From Spirodela intermedia (lineage: Eukaryota; Streptophyta; Magnoliopsida; Alismatales; Araceae), in assembly GCA_902729315.2 (NCBI GenBank), contig LR746267.1:8000424-8064423 (forward strand): DNA of 64,000 nucleotides, read 5' to 3'. The translations under genes were made by a program, and so were the position numbers. Below, one piece after another: positions 22,225 to 33,292 of this stretch. The notes below the pieces were generated by a model that saw only the letters and a list, made by a program, of their open reading frames with translations, was not told the DNA's origin and ran no database searches. Every line of letters begins with the position of its first letter. Position 1 is the first letter of the stretch.

Positions 22225-25200
22225 TTAGCCCAAAAGGTGGCCATCCACTGCGAGCTCATCAACAGGTTCTCTGAATCTGGCTGCATCACTGAGCTCAACA
22301 AATGAATCCACCAGGTTCTGCAGTCTGGCCACAAACTCTATCAAGAGAGAGGAAAAGGTGGCCAAGGACAGGGCACTTGCACTCTCGTAGGTTCTGGACT
22401 CCTCGTTGGGAGTGACGGCATCTGCATTGAAGGACCGCCGCACAGGCCAAGTTATCTGCTTCTGGAGCATGTTGTTGGCAGAGTCTTCTGCAATATACGA
22501 GGAGCTGAAGCCAGTGCTGGAGTCATGGACGTCCCAGCTCCTGGGGACCTGAACATACCTCAGGTCAAGAACAGCCTCGCTACGGGACTTGATCGGGAGG
22601 TAGTTACCGTCCTCTTCCATGGAGTTGAGGCTGGTCAGTGTGTCCTCCATGCCCACTGGCCTTTTTCCGATCTCCCAGCACTCTGAATTCACAAGAAGAT
22701 AGGAGCGCCGATCTATTTTCTTCTGTAACTCCTCAGCAGCCTCATGGACCTCCGAGAGGATGTCACCGGCGCTCAGTTTCATGGTGTTCTTCACCCTGTC
22801 ACCGAGCTCTCGCAGTACCTTTGCACCTTCGGTGCCCACCCTCTGCAGCTCGGCACTAAAAACCTGTCTCCTTTCTGGTGGTGCCTATGGAAGTGATATA
22901 AACTGCATGAGCGCCTAATCATCTGATACCCACTTGAGGAAAATCACAAATCTGTTTGAATAAGACTGCATGAACTTAAGTGGATTATGCTCGTGCAAGT
23001 TCACCTGAGATATCTTCACAGGGATCATCTACCGAAGCAGTTGTGGCAAAACTATTTGGATCAAATCGTAGGTGAGAAGATGTCATCTATAGCATGCAAT
23101 GGTCAACTAGAGAACCAAATCTTTGAGAAATCGCAGCATCAAAATGAATCACATCGTCAGTTCGGACAGCATGGTTTGATGCCAATGCAGACGCTGTAAT
23201 ATTGATGCGAAGGAATTCTTGTACAGTGCAGGGTTTGAGGATTACTTCGCGAACTAAAGCCCGTGAAAATCACCTATTTTTTCATTCAACATGTATGATG
23301 AAAATCAGATTCTCTAATGCCCGGCGTTCTATTTAGAATCTAAAAACAAAAAAAAACTATGTTAAGTAACATGTAGGGATTAATGCCGATTCCTTCATAA
23401 TTTTTTTCCAGTGGCACTTACCAGACATTACAAGAGCAAAATCATTTATTGCAACCTGAAAAAATAATGCTTCTGGAAGAACACTAAGCATGCTCTCATG
23501 CATAAAAGATCCAACAAGAAGCAAGATACACATCAAAAAGGATCAGACACAAAAGAGCATGTGATCACTTCGCAATTTGATAGAAGAGGGGCTCATTAAT
23601 TAGGGGATCTACCATTGGGAGAGCGGCTCACCACAACTGTTTCAGTTGATCATTAGCATGACTGCTTAGGAGTGCTCGGCAGAAAGTCGGTGGAATACCA
23701 TCCAGATAAAGAAGACCAGAAACTGCTAAGGAGTGGCAGGCAGGGGGCTCAACCCAACTGGTTGCCTTCATCAGCTTAAAGGCCTTGCTGGTAGAGTCAG
23801 AAGTGTGGGATTGAAAAAGGGAAAGAAAAAATTGGCCTACGATTGGATCAGTTCAGTGCATCCCAGGAGATTTAAGGAAATTACCACAGAAGGGTGTTCC
23901 CAAGCACGGGGCTCTCTATATGAAAGATCTTTCATTTTGGGCCAGCTGGCTACTTTTGCAGACGATATCCAACACTTTCACAACTAGGGAAGATGCTAAA
24001 ATTCTCGGAAGAGAACCAGAGGAAGCTAACCATAAAAGAGATCGTTCATGGTGTGCCTCTGGGCTAGTGGGAACCTAAAATCGTTGAAGAGAAAATAATG
24101 TTCCTCCACAAGGAGAAATAACTCTGCAACATTAAAATTAGTCTTGCATTCACAGAAAAAAAAAAGGACAAAAGAATTGGATCATAAGAGTAGTCATTAG
24201 ACCGCAGATCAATTCTAAAATAAAGTACTAACGAAATTCAGAAATGGTGATCAAAGAGATGGAACCTGAATCTCGGCAAGAATACATCCGTGCAGCGCCA
24301 TGACCATGAAAGCACAATGTCTCAGAGCACCACTGACTTTAACGTAGTTTTTCCAGGGGTAATTCATCATTCTATAACGCCCATGAGGTGGTTCCCATAT
24401 AGCAAAACTCATCTGAAAATGAAAACAAAAGTAAAGCAGCTTGCCGTGTGGATCTCACTGAAATGTCCAACAGATGATGCATTGGTCACGGAAAAATACC
24501 AAGGACTCTTCTTGACTTGTTGATTCAACTGCTGCCCTGTACCCACTGTATAAAGGATCATCAGAGGCTTGGTATGTAAGGATTTTCGATGGAACCCTCT
24601 CATATTCGACACATTGAAGATACCCACTGACACATCCTAAACCACAAAAAGGAATAAATAAAAAATAATGCTTCAAGCACCATGATTAGCTGGATCAGAT
24701 TGCACAGACATGCTCAATCTCTAATGCCAAACCTGATGTATCAACATGATGATTGACTGACACATTCGCTAGGTTGAATGCTGCTCGTTGATGCAGAAAA
24801 TGAAACATCAAGATCGCCTACCATGATCCCTTGCCCTATCACTACATGAATGCTTGGTGGAAGGCTACCATAAAGTGGCTGGCTCATGAAGCGATCTTCA
24901 CAGATCTCGTTATCAACAACTGATGCAAAATAATGACCCACAATCAAACATGTTATAACGAATCCACCCACTTGGATTTAATATCTTGAAATATGAAAGC
25001 ACCTTGTTTCAATCACCTGAACTTATCCCACCCAATTCTCAATTCGAGAACTCCCCGATTGCTACTTTGTATTTTTGGCATTCATTAGAGAATACATGGA
25101 CACATTACGGTACGAAATGATGATGGGAAAGCTGCCAAACCTTCTAGTGACTTTGCTACACCTGCAAAGTTCTTGGCAACCAAGTTGTGGAGATCTTCTC

Positions 25201-26233
25201 CAGCCCATATTGGGTATATACACACGTTTACAGCCAATGATATGCTTGCGCCAAGGACGATGAGAAAAAATCTGTTCACTGCTGTCTCAATGAATTGCCT
25301 CGTTCTGTAACCCGACACCAGTATGAAGCAAAAGGTGATCAAGAAGACTCGGAATCCATATTCATACATCTTCATCGTTGGATAAAGCTTCAGAAAGCTG
25401 GAAAAGAAACCTGTAGACAAGAACAGAACAGCGCGTGAAGAATTTTGACCAGAAGAAGGTTCCCGGACAGATATTTGCATATAACGAAGATAAATGAAAT
25501 CCCTAGACGTAGCAGACCTGCCAGAAAGATGCTGATGATGATGATCACCTCCTCCCCATTACCAAACAATGTGGATAGTTCTGCAATACCCAGCGCTAGG
25601 CCCCCGGCGAATAGCGTTCCCAGGCCCCTATTGAATCCCTTGCTGAGCGTCGCACCTGCAGATATTATATACTCCAATTAATCAAATGGGAAAAAAGATA
25701 TCATTCTTAGTCATCCGGATGCATGATTTCGATCGCGTTCGTACAGAACGGCTAACCAGTCGGCATGCACGACGGCGATGGACATCAAATGGGATCGTTC
25801 TAAATCTGAAGACGGTAGTGCAGGTGATCATGGTGAACACTTTCTCCTTACCAACGCTGAACTCGAAGACGACGACGACGGTGAGGATGGCCCAGACGGA
25901 GTAGCGGTTGAGGTCTTGAAAAGGGCCTTTGACGAAGACGAGGAGGGAGATGATGGTGAGCGCCAGACCCACCTTGGCACCGAACACCACCTTCCTGCGG
26001 TCAGCTCTCCCGAACTCCCACGCGCTCACCGCGAACTCCGACAGCTTCCTCCACGCGCCGGCGACCCCGCGGCGCATCCTCCAGACTCGGCTACGGTGAG
26101 CCCCGTCGTCGGCGTTGAACCCGAAAGAGCCCCCCCATTCCGGGCCTACCTTCTGCGACGACAGCAGAAGCCTCTCCTTGCTCCTCTGCGCGAAGGTTTC
26201 CCGGAAAGACCCCAGCTTGGGCGCCCCCGCCAT
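22225..26233 (-). CDS. ALMT: Aluminium-activated malate transporter (ALMT) family anion channel
   Basis: Six exons: 26233-25852, 25655-25518, 25410-25141, 24636-24500, 24412-24266 and 22884-22225, encoding 577 residues. The start is [14 protein letters not shown]. The hydrophobic N-terminal half carries the usual six membrane segments, including [53 protein letters not shown] and [13 protein letters not shown]. The family signature WEPPHG lies in exon 5, with the conserved [18 protein letters not shown] following. The soluble C-terminal half has [13 protein letters not shown] and LLVNSECW blocks. Length and long acidic N-terminus resemble the vacuolar ALMT4/6/9 group, so a tonoplast malate/chloride channel is likely; this is an inference. 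Intron 5 is 1.38 kb with no other gene. Confidence 0.93.
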
Positions 26234-26527
26234 CTCCGCCGCGCTCCTCCTCACCACCCTCTCCCCTCCCTCACAGTTCTCTCCCTCAGGGTCGTTTCCA
26301 GGTCGCTCTGCATCGCTGTGGATGAAATACTACGTCCATCACAGACTTCCGACTGCACTGTCCCAGAAGTTCCGTCGGCGAATGGTCTCTCGAATTATTG
26401 AATTAATTGATTGTCCGCCAATAGCGGAGCAGATGGTAGCGATGTGTACCCTAGCCAGATTTCCACAGGATCTCGTCTCTCTTGTCCATTAGCCGTTCCC
26501 CTTAACATAGATTTGTCGGATTGATAT

Positions 26528-26562
<35 letters not shown>

Positions 26563-27763
26563 GAAAAATAACTAAATATAGACTTCTGTCGGAGAATAAA
26601 CAGATTATTTATTAATATACTTGGATTAAGTTCGTGTCCTAAAATAGCCTAATACCCAGAAAAAAACTCGTTTTTTAATAAATATTGACATGTCTAATTT
26701 GTGGGTGGCCATTAACTGGTATCCCATAAAAGCCTGATGTATTTTTTACCTTAAAAAATGTATTAAAAATATTAAAAAAATAATAAAAAAGAAAAATGAT
26801 CAATACAAGATATTGACTATCTGGGTCACTTCTGTAATTGGAGCCCATTTTTATGAGCGGTCTCAGAGCCCCGCAAAGTTCGCAAATTTTCCACACATTC
26901 TAAGCAGAGCCCATTTCCATTTTTATCCATTCATTGTTCAGGAAAGGTTTGGGAGGAGAGGATGAGAACATGAGATTCCCAAGATCATACCTGAGACAAA
27001 CAGGGGAAAGAACGAACGATGATAAGAAGAAGAATCCAGAGAGGAAAGAATTGCCGGTAAGATTTCGTCAAATGAATGTTCAGTATTAATGGCAAAATAT
27101 ATTGTCAACAGGTTGAAAGTACGCACGAGAAAATCTGTTCTATGAAAGGAAGATGAGGGAAGTCAACTGCGCAGGAAAGCTAGGAAACAATTTCGAAAGA
27201 AAGGAGAGCATCCCAAAGGTGAGGCCAGTTTTTTCTCTGAAAAGAAGAACACGTAGAATGGATGTAAAATATCAAAGCTTTTAATGCAGAGCAATGGATC
27301 TTGTGGATGTGGGCAGTATGGATCTATGATAGCATCGCTAGAGCCAGCAATGAATGGGTGATTGTGGGATAGCATCAATAGCAAATATATCACAAATTAG
27401 CACCCAGAACTATATGCACATACATCTCATGGTAGTGTAAAGGACCAGATTCATTTCCTTAGGATCCGAGGACTCTGTGAAACTAAACTGAAAACATAGA
27501 TCAGCGTTATTTCTTCTTAAGAGGGATGAACTCAGGTGATAGCTCAGAAAGAAAGCAAGGGAAAGGAGGAGGAAAGCTTTACCTGGAGGCTGCATTGGGC
27601 AAGATGCGAGAAAGCAGATTGAGTGATTACAAAGAATAAGAAGCTATAGTCTGAGATGTTTGTGATGGATCAGCGAAAGTGCATCTGATGGAAAGTATCA
27701 AAGTCGTAATTGTTCACGGAAAGGGAGAAAATAAGAAGAATAGTCGGAGGAAGATGGGCCTCG
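26234..27763. other. Region between ALMT start and PSRP3 end
   Basis: The first part is the ALMT 5' flank, with (CT)n at 26531-26560 (GA in the gene sense). The rest (about 26650-27760) lies downstream of PSRP3 and is AT-rich. Short minus-strand open frames occur, one with a hydrophobic start near 27595 that runs through a plausible splice donor (CCTCCAG|GTAAAG). I cannot support it as a gene; a spliced noncoding transcript or long 3' UTR is possible. Confidence 0.35.
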
Positions 27764-28473
27764 CTACTGCTGCAAATTGCCTGCCCCACTTTGCTGCCAG
27801 AGGTTGATGATGTCGGTGGCCTGGTTGAGCAGGATGATCATGCGCTTCTGGGAGATCCAGGGTTTGCTCTCCAGCAGGGTCTTAAGCTCCTCCCACGCGT
27901 CCTTGCGGGGCCAGAAGTAGTAAGGGCTCAGCGGGACGGCCCCGTGGCCTGGAATGACATGGTCCAGGGCCAGGCCGATGTTCTTCTCCATCCATATGAA
28001 CTTGAGAACCAGCCTCGGCTTCCCCACCGCGCCCTTCGCCGCCACCTGCAGAATCTGCATCACACAAGCACCCGATGGACACACTAAGAAGATCATCTCT
28101 ATATATCTCACTGGGGAAACCCGAGATCCTAATTCAGACACTCAATCGATCATCAAATTTGGGGGAAAAACTAATGAGACGAGTGTGAGGAATCTCCAAC
28201 CTCCTTCCCTTCGTCCTCCGAGACTGGTACGCCCAGGGATTCTTCCGCTTCCGCCGCAGCCACGGCCGCAGCCGCGGCCGGCGGCAGGCGCGTCAACATC
28301 TGCGGTCTCTTGCAGGCGATCCCATTCGAGAGGATGCGGGAGTTGGGGGCAGCGAAGGAGATGCTGGCCAAGGTACAGCGGGGAGAACGAGAGGCAAACG
28401 AGCATTGGGCGGCGGCGGCGGCGGCGGCGCCGCCAACGGCCGGCACGGCTCCGGTGAGCGACGCGCAGATCAT
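27764..28473 (-). CDS. PSRP3: Plastid-specific 30S ribosomal protein 3 (PSRP-3, Ycf65 family)
   Basis: Two exons, 28473-28201 and 28045-27764, encoding 184 residues. Exon 1 gives an Ala/Ser/Arg-rich transit peptide starting [11 protein letters not shown]. Exon 2 carries the whole conserved domain: [49 protein letters not shown] and [16 protein letters not shown]. The protein belongs to the chloroplast small ribosomal subunit and is plastid-encoded (ycf65) in some algae. The exon 1 donor is uncertain. GAG|GTTGGA (after 28201) keeps phase but is weak; GGC|GTACCA about 40 bases upstream also keeps phase. The acceptor could be before GTGGCG (28045) or nine bases earlier (28054), both in phase. 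Confidence 0.88.
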
Positions 28474-28970
28474 CTTCTGCGGAGCGGGGAGCAACTCCAG
28501 CGCCTATCTATTCACTCTATCCAGATAAGGGATGAGCATAATGAAATACCACGGAAGTTTCATATAAACCCCTAAAATTTTTCACATTTAATAAATAATC
28601 AAAAGTTTCATATAACTTATTGTATACCCATGGAGTCACTTTGTCCCTCAAAATCTAAATAATTTTATTTTTAAAGATGAGAAAATGACACGTGTATTCG
28701 GAGAACATTGCAATTGAGTGTTACACACTAATATTTAGCAAATAAATTATTCAAGAATATCGAACGAAGTTCCTCTCTCTCTCTCTCTCTCTCTCACTGG
28801 ATGACATACGAATAAAATAAGTGTATATAAAGATTATCTGGCTAAGCTTCTGACGATCGCCGGTGGCGAGTCACTCCTTAAAGACTTCCGCTTTATCTTC
28901 CCCTTTGGTCCACGTAAGTTCTTCGCTTGTCTCTCTCTCTCTCTCTCGATTCGTCTGTAAGACAGATTGG
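28474..28970. promoter_or_regulatory. Short spacer upstream of PSRP3
   Basis: This 497-bp AT-rich gap separates the stop of the PLAC8/PCR gene from the PSRP3 start. Both genes are on the minus strand, so it holds a 3' UTR and the PSRP3 promoter. It contains (CT)n at 28772-28795 and an ACACGTGT element near 28690. Confidence 0.4.
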
Positions 28971-29115
28971 TCAGCGGGTCATGCCTCCGACGATCGCTGG
29001 CGGCGCGTTGACTCCTCGAGCCATTCTGTCCATGTTCGCCTTCCACCCTGCGTAACCGAACAAAGCCAATGAGAGAGCGAGAGCGAGAGGGAGAGACATA
29101 GAGAGATAGATAGGC

Positions 29116-29170
<55 letters not shown>

Positions 29171-29881
29171 GAAGTGGGATAGAGAGAGAGACAGGAAGTA
29201 GGAGAGAGAGAGAGAGAGAGACCCATGGGAACATGGAAGCCGCGGTGAGTGAGTTCACGGTATTCCTGGCAGAGGGCGCATGACTCGCAGCAGCAGTGGA
29301 CGAGGCAGTCGGAGCAGGGCGCCTCCTCCAAGAAGAACTGTCCACGGAGCTTCGACCGGTAGAAGCATGAGAACAGGCACGCCCACCCCGTCACGCACAG
29401 GATCGCCCAGTACATCGCTCCGCTCCCTCCGCAAGCTTCATTCACCCTCTCTCTCCCTCTCCCTTCCAATCAGTAAAAACCCTAGAAAACTGAACAACCA
29501 GGGAATACCGTGAACTCACTCACAGGAGGATCCGCCGTCGACGATCTCGGCGATCTGGCCGAAGGTGACGCAGGGACAGAGGCAAGTGATGCAGCCTGCA
29601 ATTGCTCCGGCGAGTCAGGCGCCGGCGGTGGAGGGAAGGAGGGTGGCGGAGAAAGGGGCCGTACAGTTGCCGACGTCGTCGAAGCAGTCGCAGAGCCCGC
29701 TGGACCACGGCGACGGCCGATAGGGAGCAGAGGCGGCGCGACCCTGTGGAAGGAGAGGCGCCATCCTGAGAGGTTCCTCGCCTGCGGGAGGAGGAGGCTG
29801 CAGCGGTGGTGCCGTCGGCGGCGGTGGTGGTGGTGGCGATGCCGGTGCCGGTGCCGGTGCCGGTGGGGTCGGAGGATACAT
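28971..29881 (-). CDS. PLAC8 / PLANT CADMIUM RESISTANCE-type cysteine-rich membrane protein
   Basis: Four exons: 29881-29665, 29595-29524, 29435-29223 and 29047-28971, encoding 192 residues. The N-terminus is Pro-rich ([13 protein letters not shown]). The PLAC8 domain then runs [24 protein letters not shown] (the family's CCxxxxCPC motif), [16 protein letters not shown], a hydrophobic stretch [26 protein letters not shown], and [19 protein letters not shown]. It ends VGGMTR. Such proteins sit in the plasma membrane and affect heavy-metal efflux, calcium entry or organ size. Which of these applies is not visible. The 5' splice site of intron 2 lies in a perfect 22-bp inverted repeat with exon 3, and intron 3 opens with a CT microsatellite. 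Confidence 0.87.
29048..29222. repeat. Dense CT/GA microsatellite forming PLAC8/PCR intron 3
   Basis: Most of this 175-nt intron is alternating GA on the plus strand (CT in the gene sense), broken by short GATAGA and GGAAGTAGG pieces. In the sense strand the tract begins within the GT donor itself (CCCATGG|GTCTCTCTC). Confidence 0.9.
29245..29523. repeat. Perfect 22-bp inverted repeat: exon 3 versus 5' end of intron 2
   Basis: Plus-strand bases 29245-29266 are the exact reverse complement of 29502-29523. On the gene's strand the right arm is the first 22 bases of intron 2, starting with the GTGAGT donor. The left arm is exon 3 sequence coding for EYRELTH. Pairing can extend a further four bases past one bulged base. 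The loop is about 235 nt. Confidence 0.92.
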
Positions 29882-30685
29882 GGTGTAGAGAGGAAGACTG
29901 CGGTTGTCTCACACGGAGAAGTGGCGACGTTGAATGGGAGGGAATTGAGGGAGGACACGCGTCCTTCCATACCCTCTACGGTTGTCTCTCACCGGATCTT
30001 GATCCAATGATCCATATTTCTCCCGATTTAACTCCCGGGCCAATAACAAACCGTATCCTCCAGACTTGGGCTTCAACAGGCCCATTAATGAAATCTAGCG
30101 GTCGTATTATAATTGATTTGAATAATTAAATAAAGGTGATTAACGGTCAGAGCGAATAATAAATACTGACTATTGGATCCTGATCTAACGGTTGTGATTT
30201 CTCCAGATTAACTCCCACCTGGGGTCAATAACTAACCGTAAACTCTGGATTTGGGCTTCACATGGGCCCAATGGGCCCATAAAATCAAATGCTGATTCGA
30301 CGGTTAGAGTCCGGAATAAATATTGACTATTGGATCCTGATCCAACGGCAAATATTTCTCCAGATTGACTCCTTCCTGGGGTAACTAACCGTATACTCCG
30401 GACTTGGGCTTTAAACGGTCCATTGGGCCTATAATAAACATATTAAAAATTAAAAATGATTATTTGATAAAGCTGATTAAAATTTGTGTTCTTCCTCCCC
30501 TGAAGGAGTCTCTGTACTCTCGCCGTCTCCTCCGACGCTACCTGCGGCGGCGCGAGCAGCGGAGGAGGATGGGAGGAGAACGGCAGCGATCTGAGAAATG
30601 GGCGTAGCGCTGCTCCTTGAACTTTTGAGGAAGGTTATGGGTGGTTCGAGAATCGTTTGGAGATGACGGAGAGAGGAGTAGGTGG
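29882..30685. promoter_or_regulatory. Divergent promoter of PLAC8/PCR and PPR genes with three-copy repeat
   Basis: This 804-bp spacer lies between outward-facing genes. Three degenerate copies of one unit (about 29994-30090, 30170-30275 and 30325-30430) share TTGGATCCTGATC, ACGG, CTCCAGATT, AACTAACCGTA and ACTTGGGCTT. Each copy carries one or more TGGGCY site II motifs, some as GGGCCCAATGGGCCC. Site II motifs are typical of promoters for organelle-biogenesis genes. Spacing between copies is about 184 and 152 bp. Confidence 0.6.
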
Positions 30686-33292
30686 ATGCTAAGGGGACTA
30701 AAACCTCGCGGCGGCCTTCACCTCTGTAGAATCTCCAGCAAAACAATCGCCGTCGATGGCGTCATCTCGGCAAAGAAGTGCTCTGGGATATCCTCCTGTG
30801 GCCTCGCGGTGGCTTCACAGGGGGGGGCTCGCTTCTTCTTCTTCTTCGGGGCAGCTGGTCGTCTGGAATCATCCCTACTAGGTCTTTCCGCCTTCGCCGC
30901 CGTTCGCTGTCTCTCGCAGAATGCGGATTTCCTCTCCGGCGGATCCGCAGTCGCTTCGCTTCTCACTCCCTTGGCCGATGATCGGGAGGAAGCGGCGAGG
31001 GAGCCCGGATATGTCAACATCGCGACGCTGGTCGCCGCCATGTCTCTGCTGTCCAAGGCATGCGACCTTGTGCAGGGGCAGGCTCTCCACGCCATGGTCG
31101 TGAAGTGGAGCCTCGATTCGCACACGCCAGTATGCAATGGGCTGGTTAATCTATACGCCAAGTGCGGGGAGTTCACCTCTGCAGAGTCGGTGTTCGAGCG
31201 GGTCGAGCTCAAGGACGTCGTGACATGGAATTCCCTCATCAGTGGTTGCCTCTGCAACGGACTAGAAGACAGAGCGGCCTTCTACTTCAAGGAGATGAGC
31301 ATCTCCAGTGCTCGGCCGGATCAGGTGACCTTCTCCTGCCTCCTCTCGGCGTGTTCTTACCCGAGGGGTCTACACGCCCTCGGGGAATCTGTCCATGGCC
31401 GGGTGATCAGTCTGAGCTACGACTCCCATTCTTCGGTGGCAAATTCTCTAGTTTCTTTCTATTGCAAGTGTTGCGACGTGGAAGCTGCGGAGAAGGTGTT
31501 CAGAGGCCGTGCTCTGAAAAGCGTCGTCTCCTGGAATTCCATGATCAATGGGTTAGTGCAGAACGGGAGACTCGACGAGGCATTTGATCTTCTGCATGAG
31601 ATGCAATCCACGACGCCGATTCAACCCGACTCTGTGACTGCCATCGCTTCTCTCCAGCTCTGTGCAGAGTTCTCCCTGTTGAGCGAAGGTATGTCTGTCC
31701 ATGGATTCACAGTTCGCAGAGGGTTCGAAGCCCTGAATCTCTGTGTCACAAACAGCTTAATTGCAATGTATATCAAGTGCAAGTACCTGAGATCTGCGGA
31801 GATTTTGTTCAGCACCATGCCTCGTAGAGATATCATTTCTTGGAACACGATGATCTCTGGGTACTCGCACATCCGATGCTTGAAGAAAGAATCCTGGAGC
31901 ATGTTTCGCGACTTGCTTCGAACGGGTCTGAGATGCAGCATTGGGACTTTCCTGGGTGTTGCTCCCTCCTTCAGCTCCCCCGAAGACCTCTTCTTTGGGA
32001 AATCTGTCCATGGCTGGATGCTCAGGTGTGGATTCCCAGAGACTGTCTCAGCTGTCAATGCCCTCATGCTAATGTACATAAATTGTGGGGACTTGCCGTC
32101 TTCCTCCTCACTGTTTGAAGGTGGGTTGACTCAATCAGATGTCGTCTCTTGGAACTCTGTTATTGTGGGCTGCGTGCAGAATGAGCATTACAGAGACGCC
32201 TTGGGAACTTTCCTCATGATGCTGCAGCAATCCCACCCGAAGCCCGACCCCATCACCCTAGTAAGTGTCTTCTCGGCATGCGGCCTTCTTGAGCTCCTGT
32301 GCTTTGGGAGGTGCCTCCATGGATTCACCCTAAAGCTGCCAGTGGGTTATCATCTTCGTGTCAGGAACGCACTGATAACCATGTATTCTCGCTGCGGGGA
32401 CATAGAGAGCTCAGAATCAGCGTTCCAGGACAGTAAAGTGAGGAACCTATGCTCATGGAACTGCATGATATCTGGTTATGTGCAGAGCAGAGAAAGCAAG
32501 AAGGCCTTGGAGGTTTTCCTAAACATGGGCGATGAGCGCCCTGATGCAATCACTGTTGTTGGCTTACTCTGTGCTTGTGCGCACTTGGGGCCCCTCAGGC
32601 TCGGGAGGGACATTCATGGATATGCCCTCCGGCATGGACTCAACAGCAATGGTTATGTGTCTGCTGCACTCATCGATATGTACAGCAAGTGTGGATGGCT
32701 GGAGGCTGCCATTCGGGTCTTTCAAAATTCAGATGAGAAATCTGTGGCTTATTGGAATTCGATGATCTTGGCCTATGGTTTCCATGGCCATGGTAGGGAG
32801 GCCATCAGGCTGTTCTCTGAGATGCGGGGGACAGGCATCGCACCTAATAAGAGCACCTTCATCAGTGTTTTATCGGCTTGCAGCCACTCTGGCTTAGTTG
32901 ACGAAGGTTGGGAGCATTTCAAGCTAATGCCTGAATACAGGATTGAACCAGCCACCGAGCATTGTGTTTGCATGGTGGATATGCTAGGCCGGGCTGGGAG
33001 GCTCAGTGAGGCTTATGAATTCATCAGACATGTGCCGAGGAGGCCTGAATCAGGGATATGGGGAGCTCTTTTGAGTGCCTGCAAGGATCATGCTAATCTT
33101 GAGATGGGGAAGTTGATTGCAGAGTATCTCTTCCACTGCGAGCCTGAAAATGTGGGCTACTATGTTTCTCTGTCTAATTTGTATGCAGCTTCAGAGAAAT
33201 GGAGTGATGCGATTAATGTCAGAAGTCTTATAGAAGACAGGGGATTGGTGAAGCCCCCTGGGTGCAGTCTCATTGACGTGTGTGCCAGGTGA
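30686..33292 (+). CDS. Long PLS/E-type pentatricopeptide-repeat protein, At4g19220-like
   Basis: One uninterrupted exon of 868 residues starting MLRGLKPRGG, with a basic, Ser-rich N-terminus suited to an organelle presequence. About 20 PPR motifs of P, L and S type follow, for example DVVTWNSLISGCLCNG, VSWNSMINGLVQNGR and AALIDMYSKCGWLEAA. An E-type end (RRPESGIWGALLSACKDHANLEMG) closes at GCSLIDV. There is no DYW domain; the stop comes shortly after the E region. Block order and wording (TFSCLLSACS, LGESVHG, NLCSWNCMISGY, FISVLSACSHSGLVDEGW, TEHCVCMVDMLGRAG) match my memory of Arabidopsis At4g19220. The protein is expected to bind organelle RNA; its target site is unknown. Confidence 0.92.
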   Translation: MLRGLKPRGGLHLCRISSKTIAVDGVISAKKCSGISSCGLAVASQGGARFFFFFGAAGRLESSLLGLSAFAAVRCLSQNADFLSGGSAVASLLTPLADDREEAAREPGYVNIATLVAAMSLLSKACDLVQGQALHAMVVKWSLDSHTPVCNGLVNLYAKCGEFTSAESVFERVELKDVVTWNSLISGCLCNGLEDRAAFYFKEMSISSARPDQVTFSCLLSACSYPRGLHALGESVHGRVISLSYDSHSSVANSLVSFYCKCCDVEAAEKVFRGRALKSVVSWNSMINGLVQNGRLDEAFDLLHEMQSTTPIQPDSVTAIASLQLCAEFSLLSEGMSVHGFTVRRGFEALNLCVTNSLIAMYIKCKYLRSAEILFSTMPRRDIISWNTMISGYSHIRCLKKESWSMFRDLLRTGLRCSIGTFLGVAPSFSSPEDLFFGKSVHGWMLRCGFPETVSAVNALMLMYINCGDLPSSSSLFEGGLTQSDVVSWNSVIVGCVQNEHYRDALGTFLMMLQQSHPKPDPITLVSVFSACGLLELLCFGRCLHGFTLKLPVGYHLRVRNALITMYSRCGDIESSESAFQDSKVRNLCSWNCMISGYVQSRESKKALEVFLNMGDERPDAITVVGLLCACAHLGPLRLGRDIHGYALRHGLNSNGYVSAALIDMYSKCGWLEAAIRVFQNSDEKSVAYWNSMILAYGFHGHGREAIRLFSEMRGTGIAPNKSTFISVLSACSHSGLVDEGWEHFKLMPEYRIEPATEHCVCMVDMLGRAGRLSEAYEFIRHVPRRPESGIWGALLSACKDHANLEMGKLIAEYLFHCEPENVGYYVSLSNLYAASEKWSDAINVRSLIEDRGLVKPPGCSLIDVCAR

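Noticed and set aside
27410-27595. Open frame with signal-peptide-like start near a splice donor
   Set aside because: No downstream exon or family found; frame is short and could be chance or a noncoding transcript.
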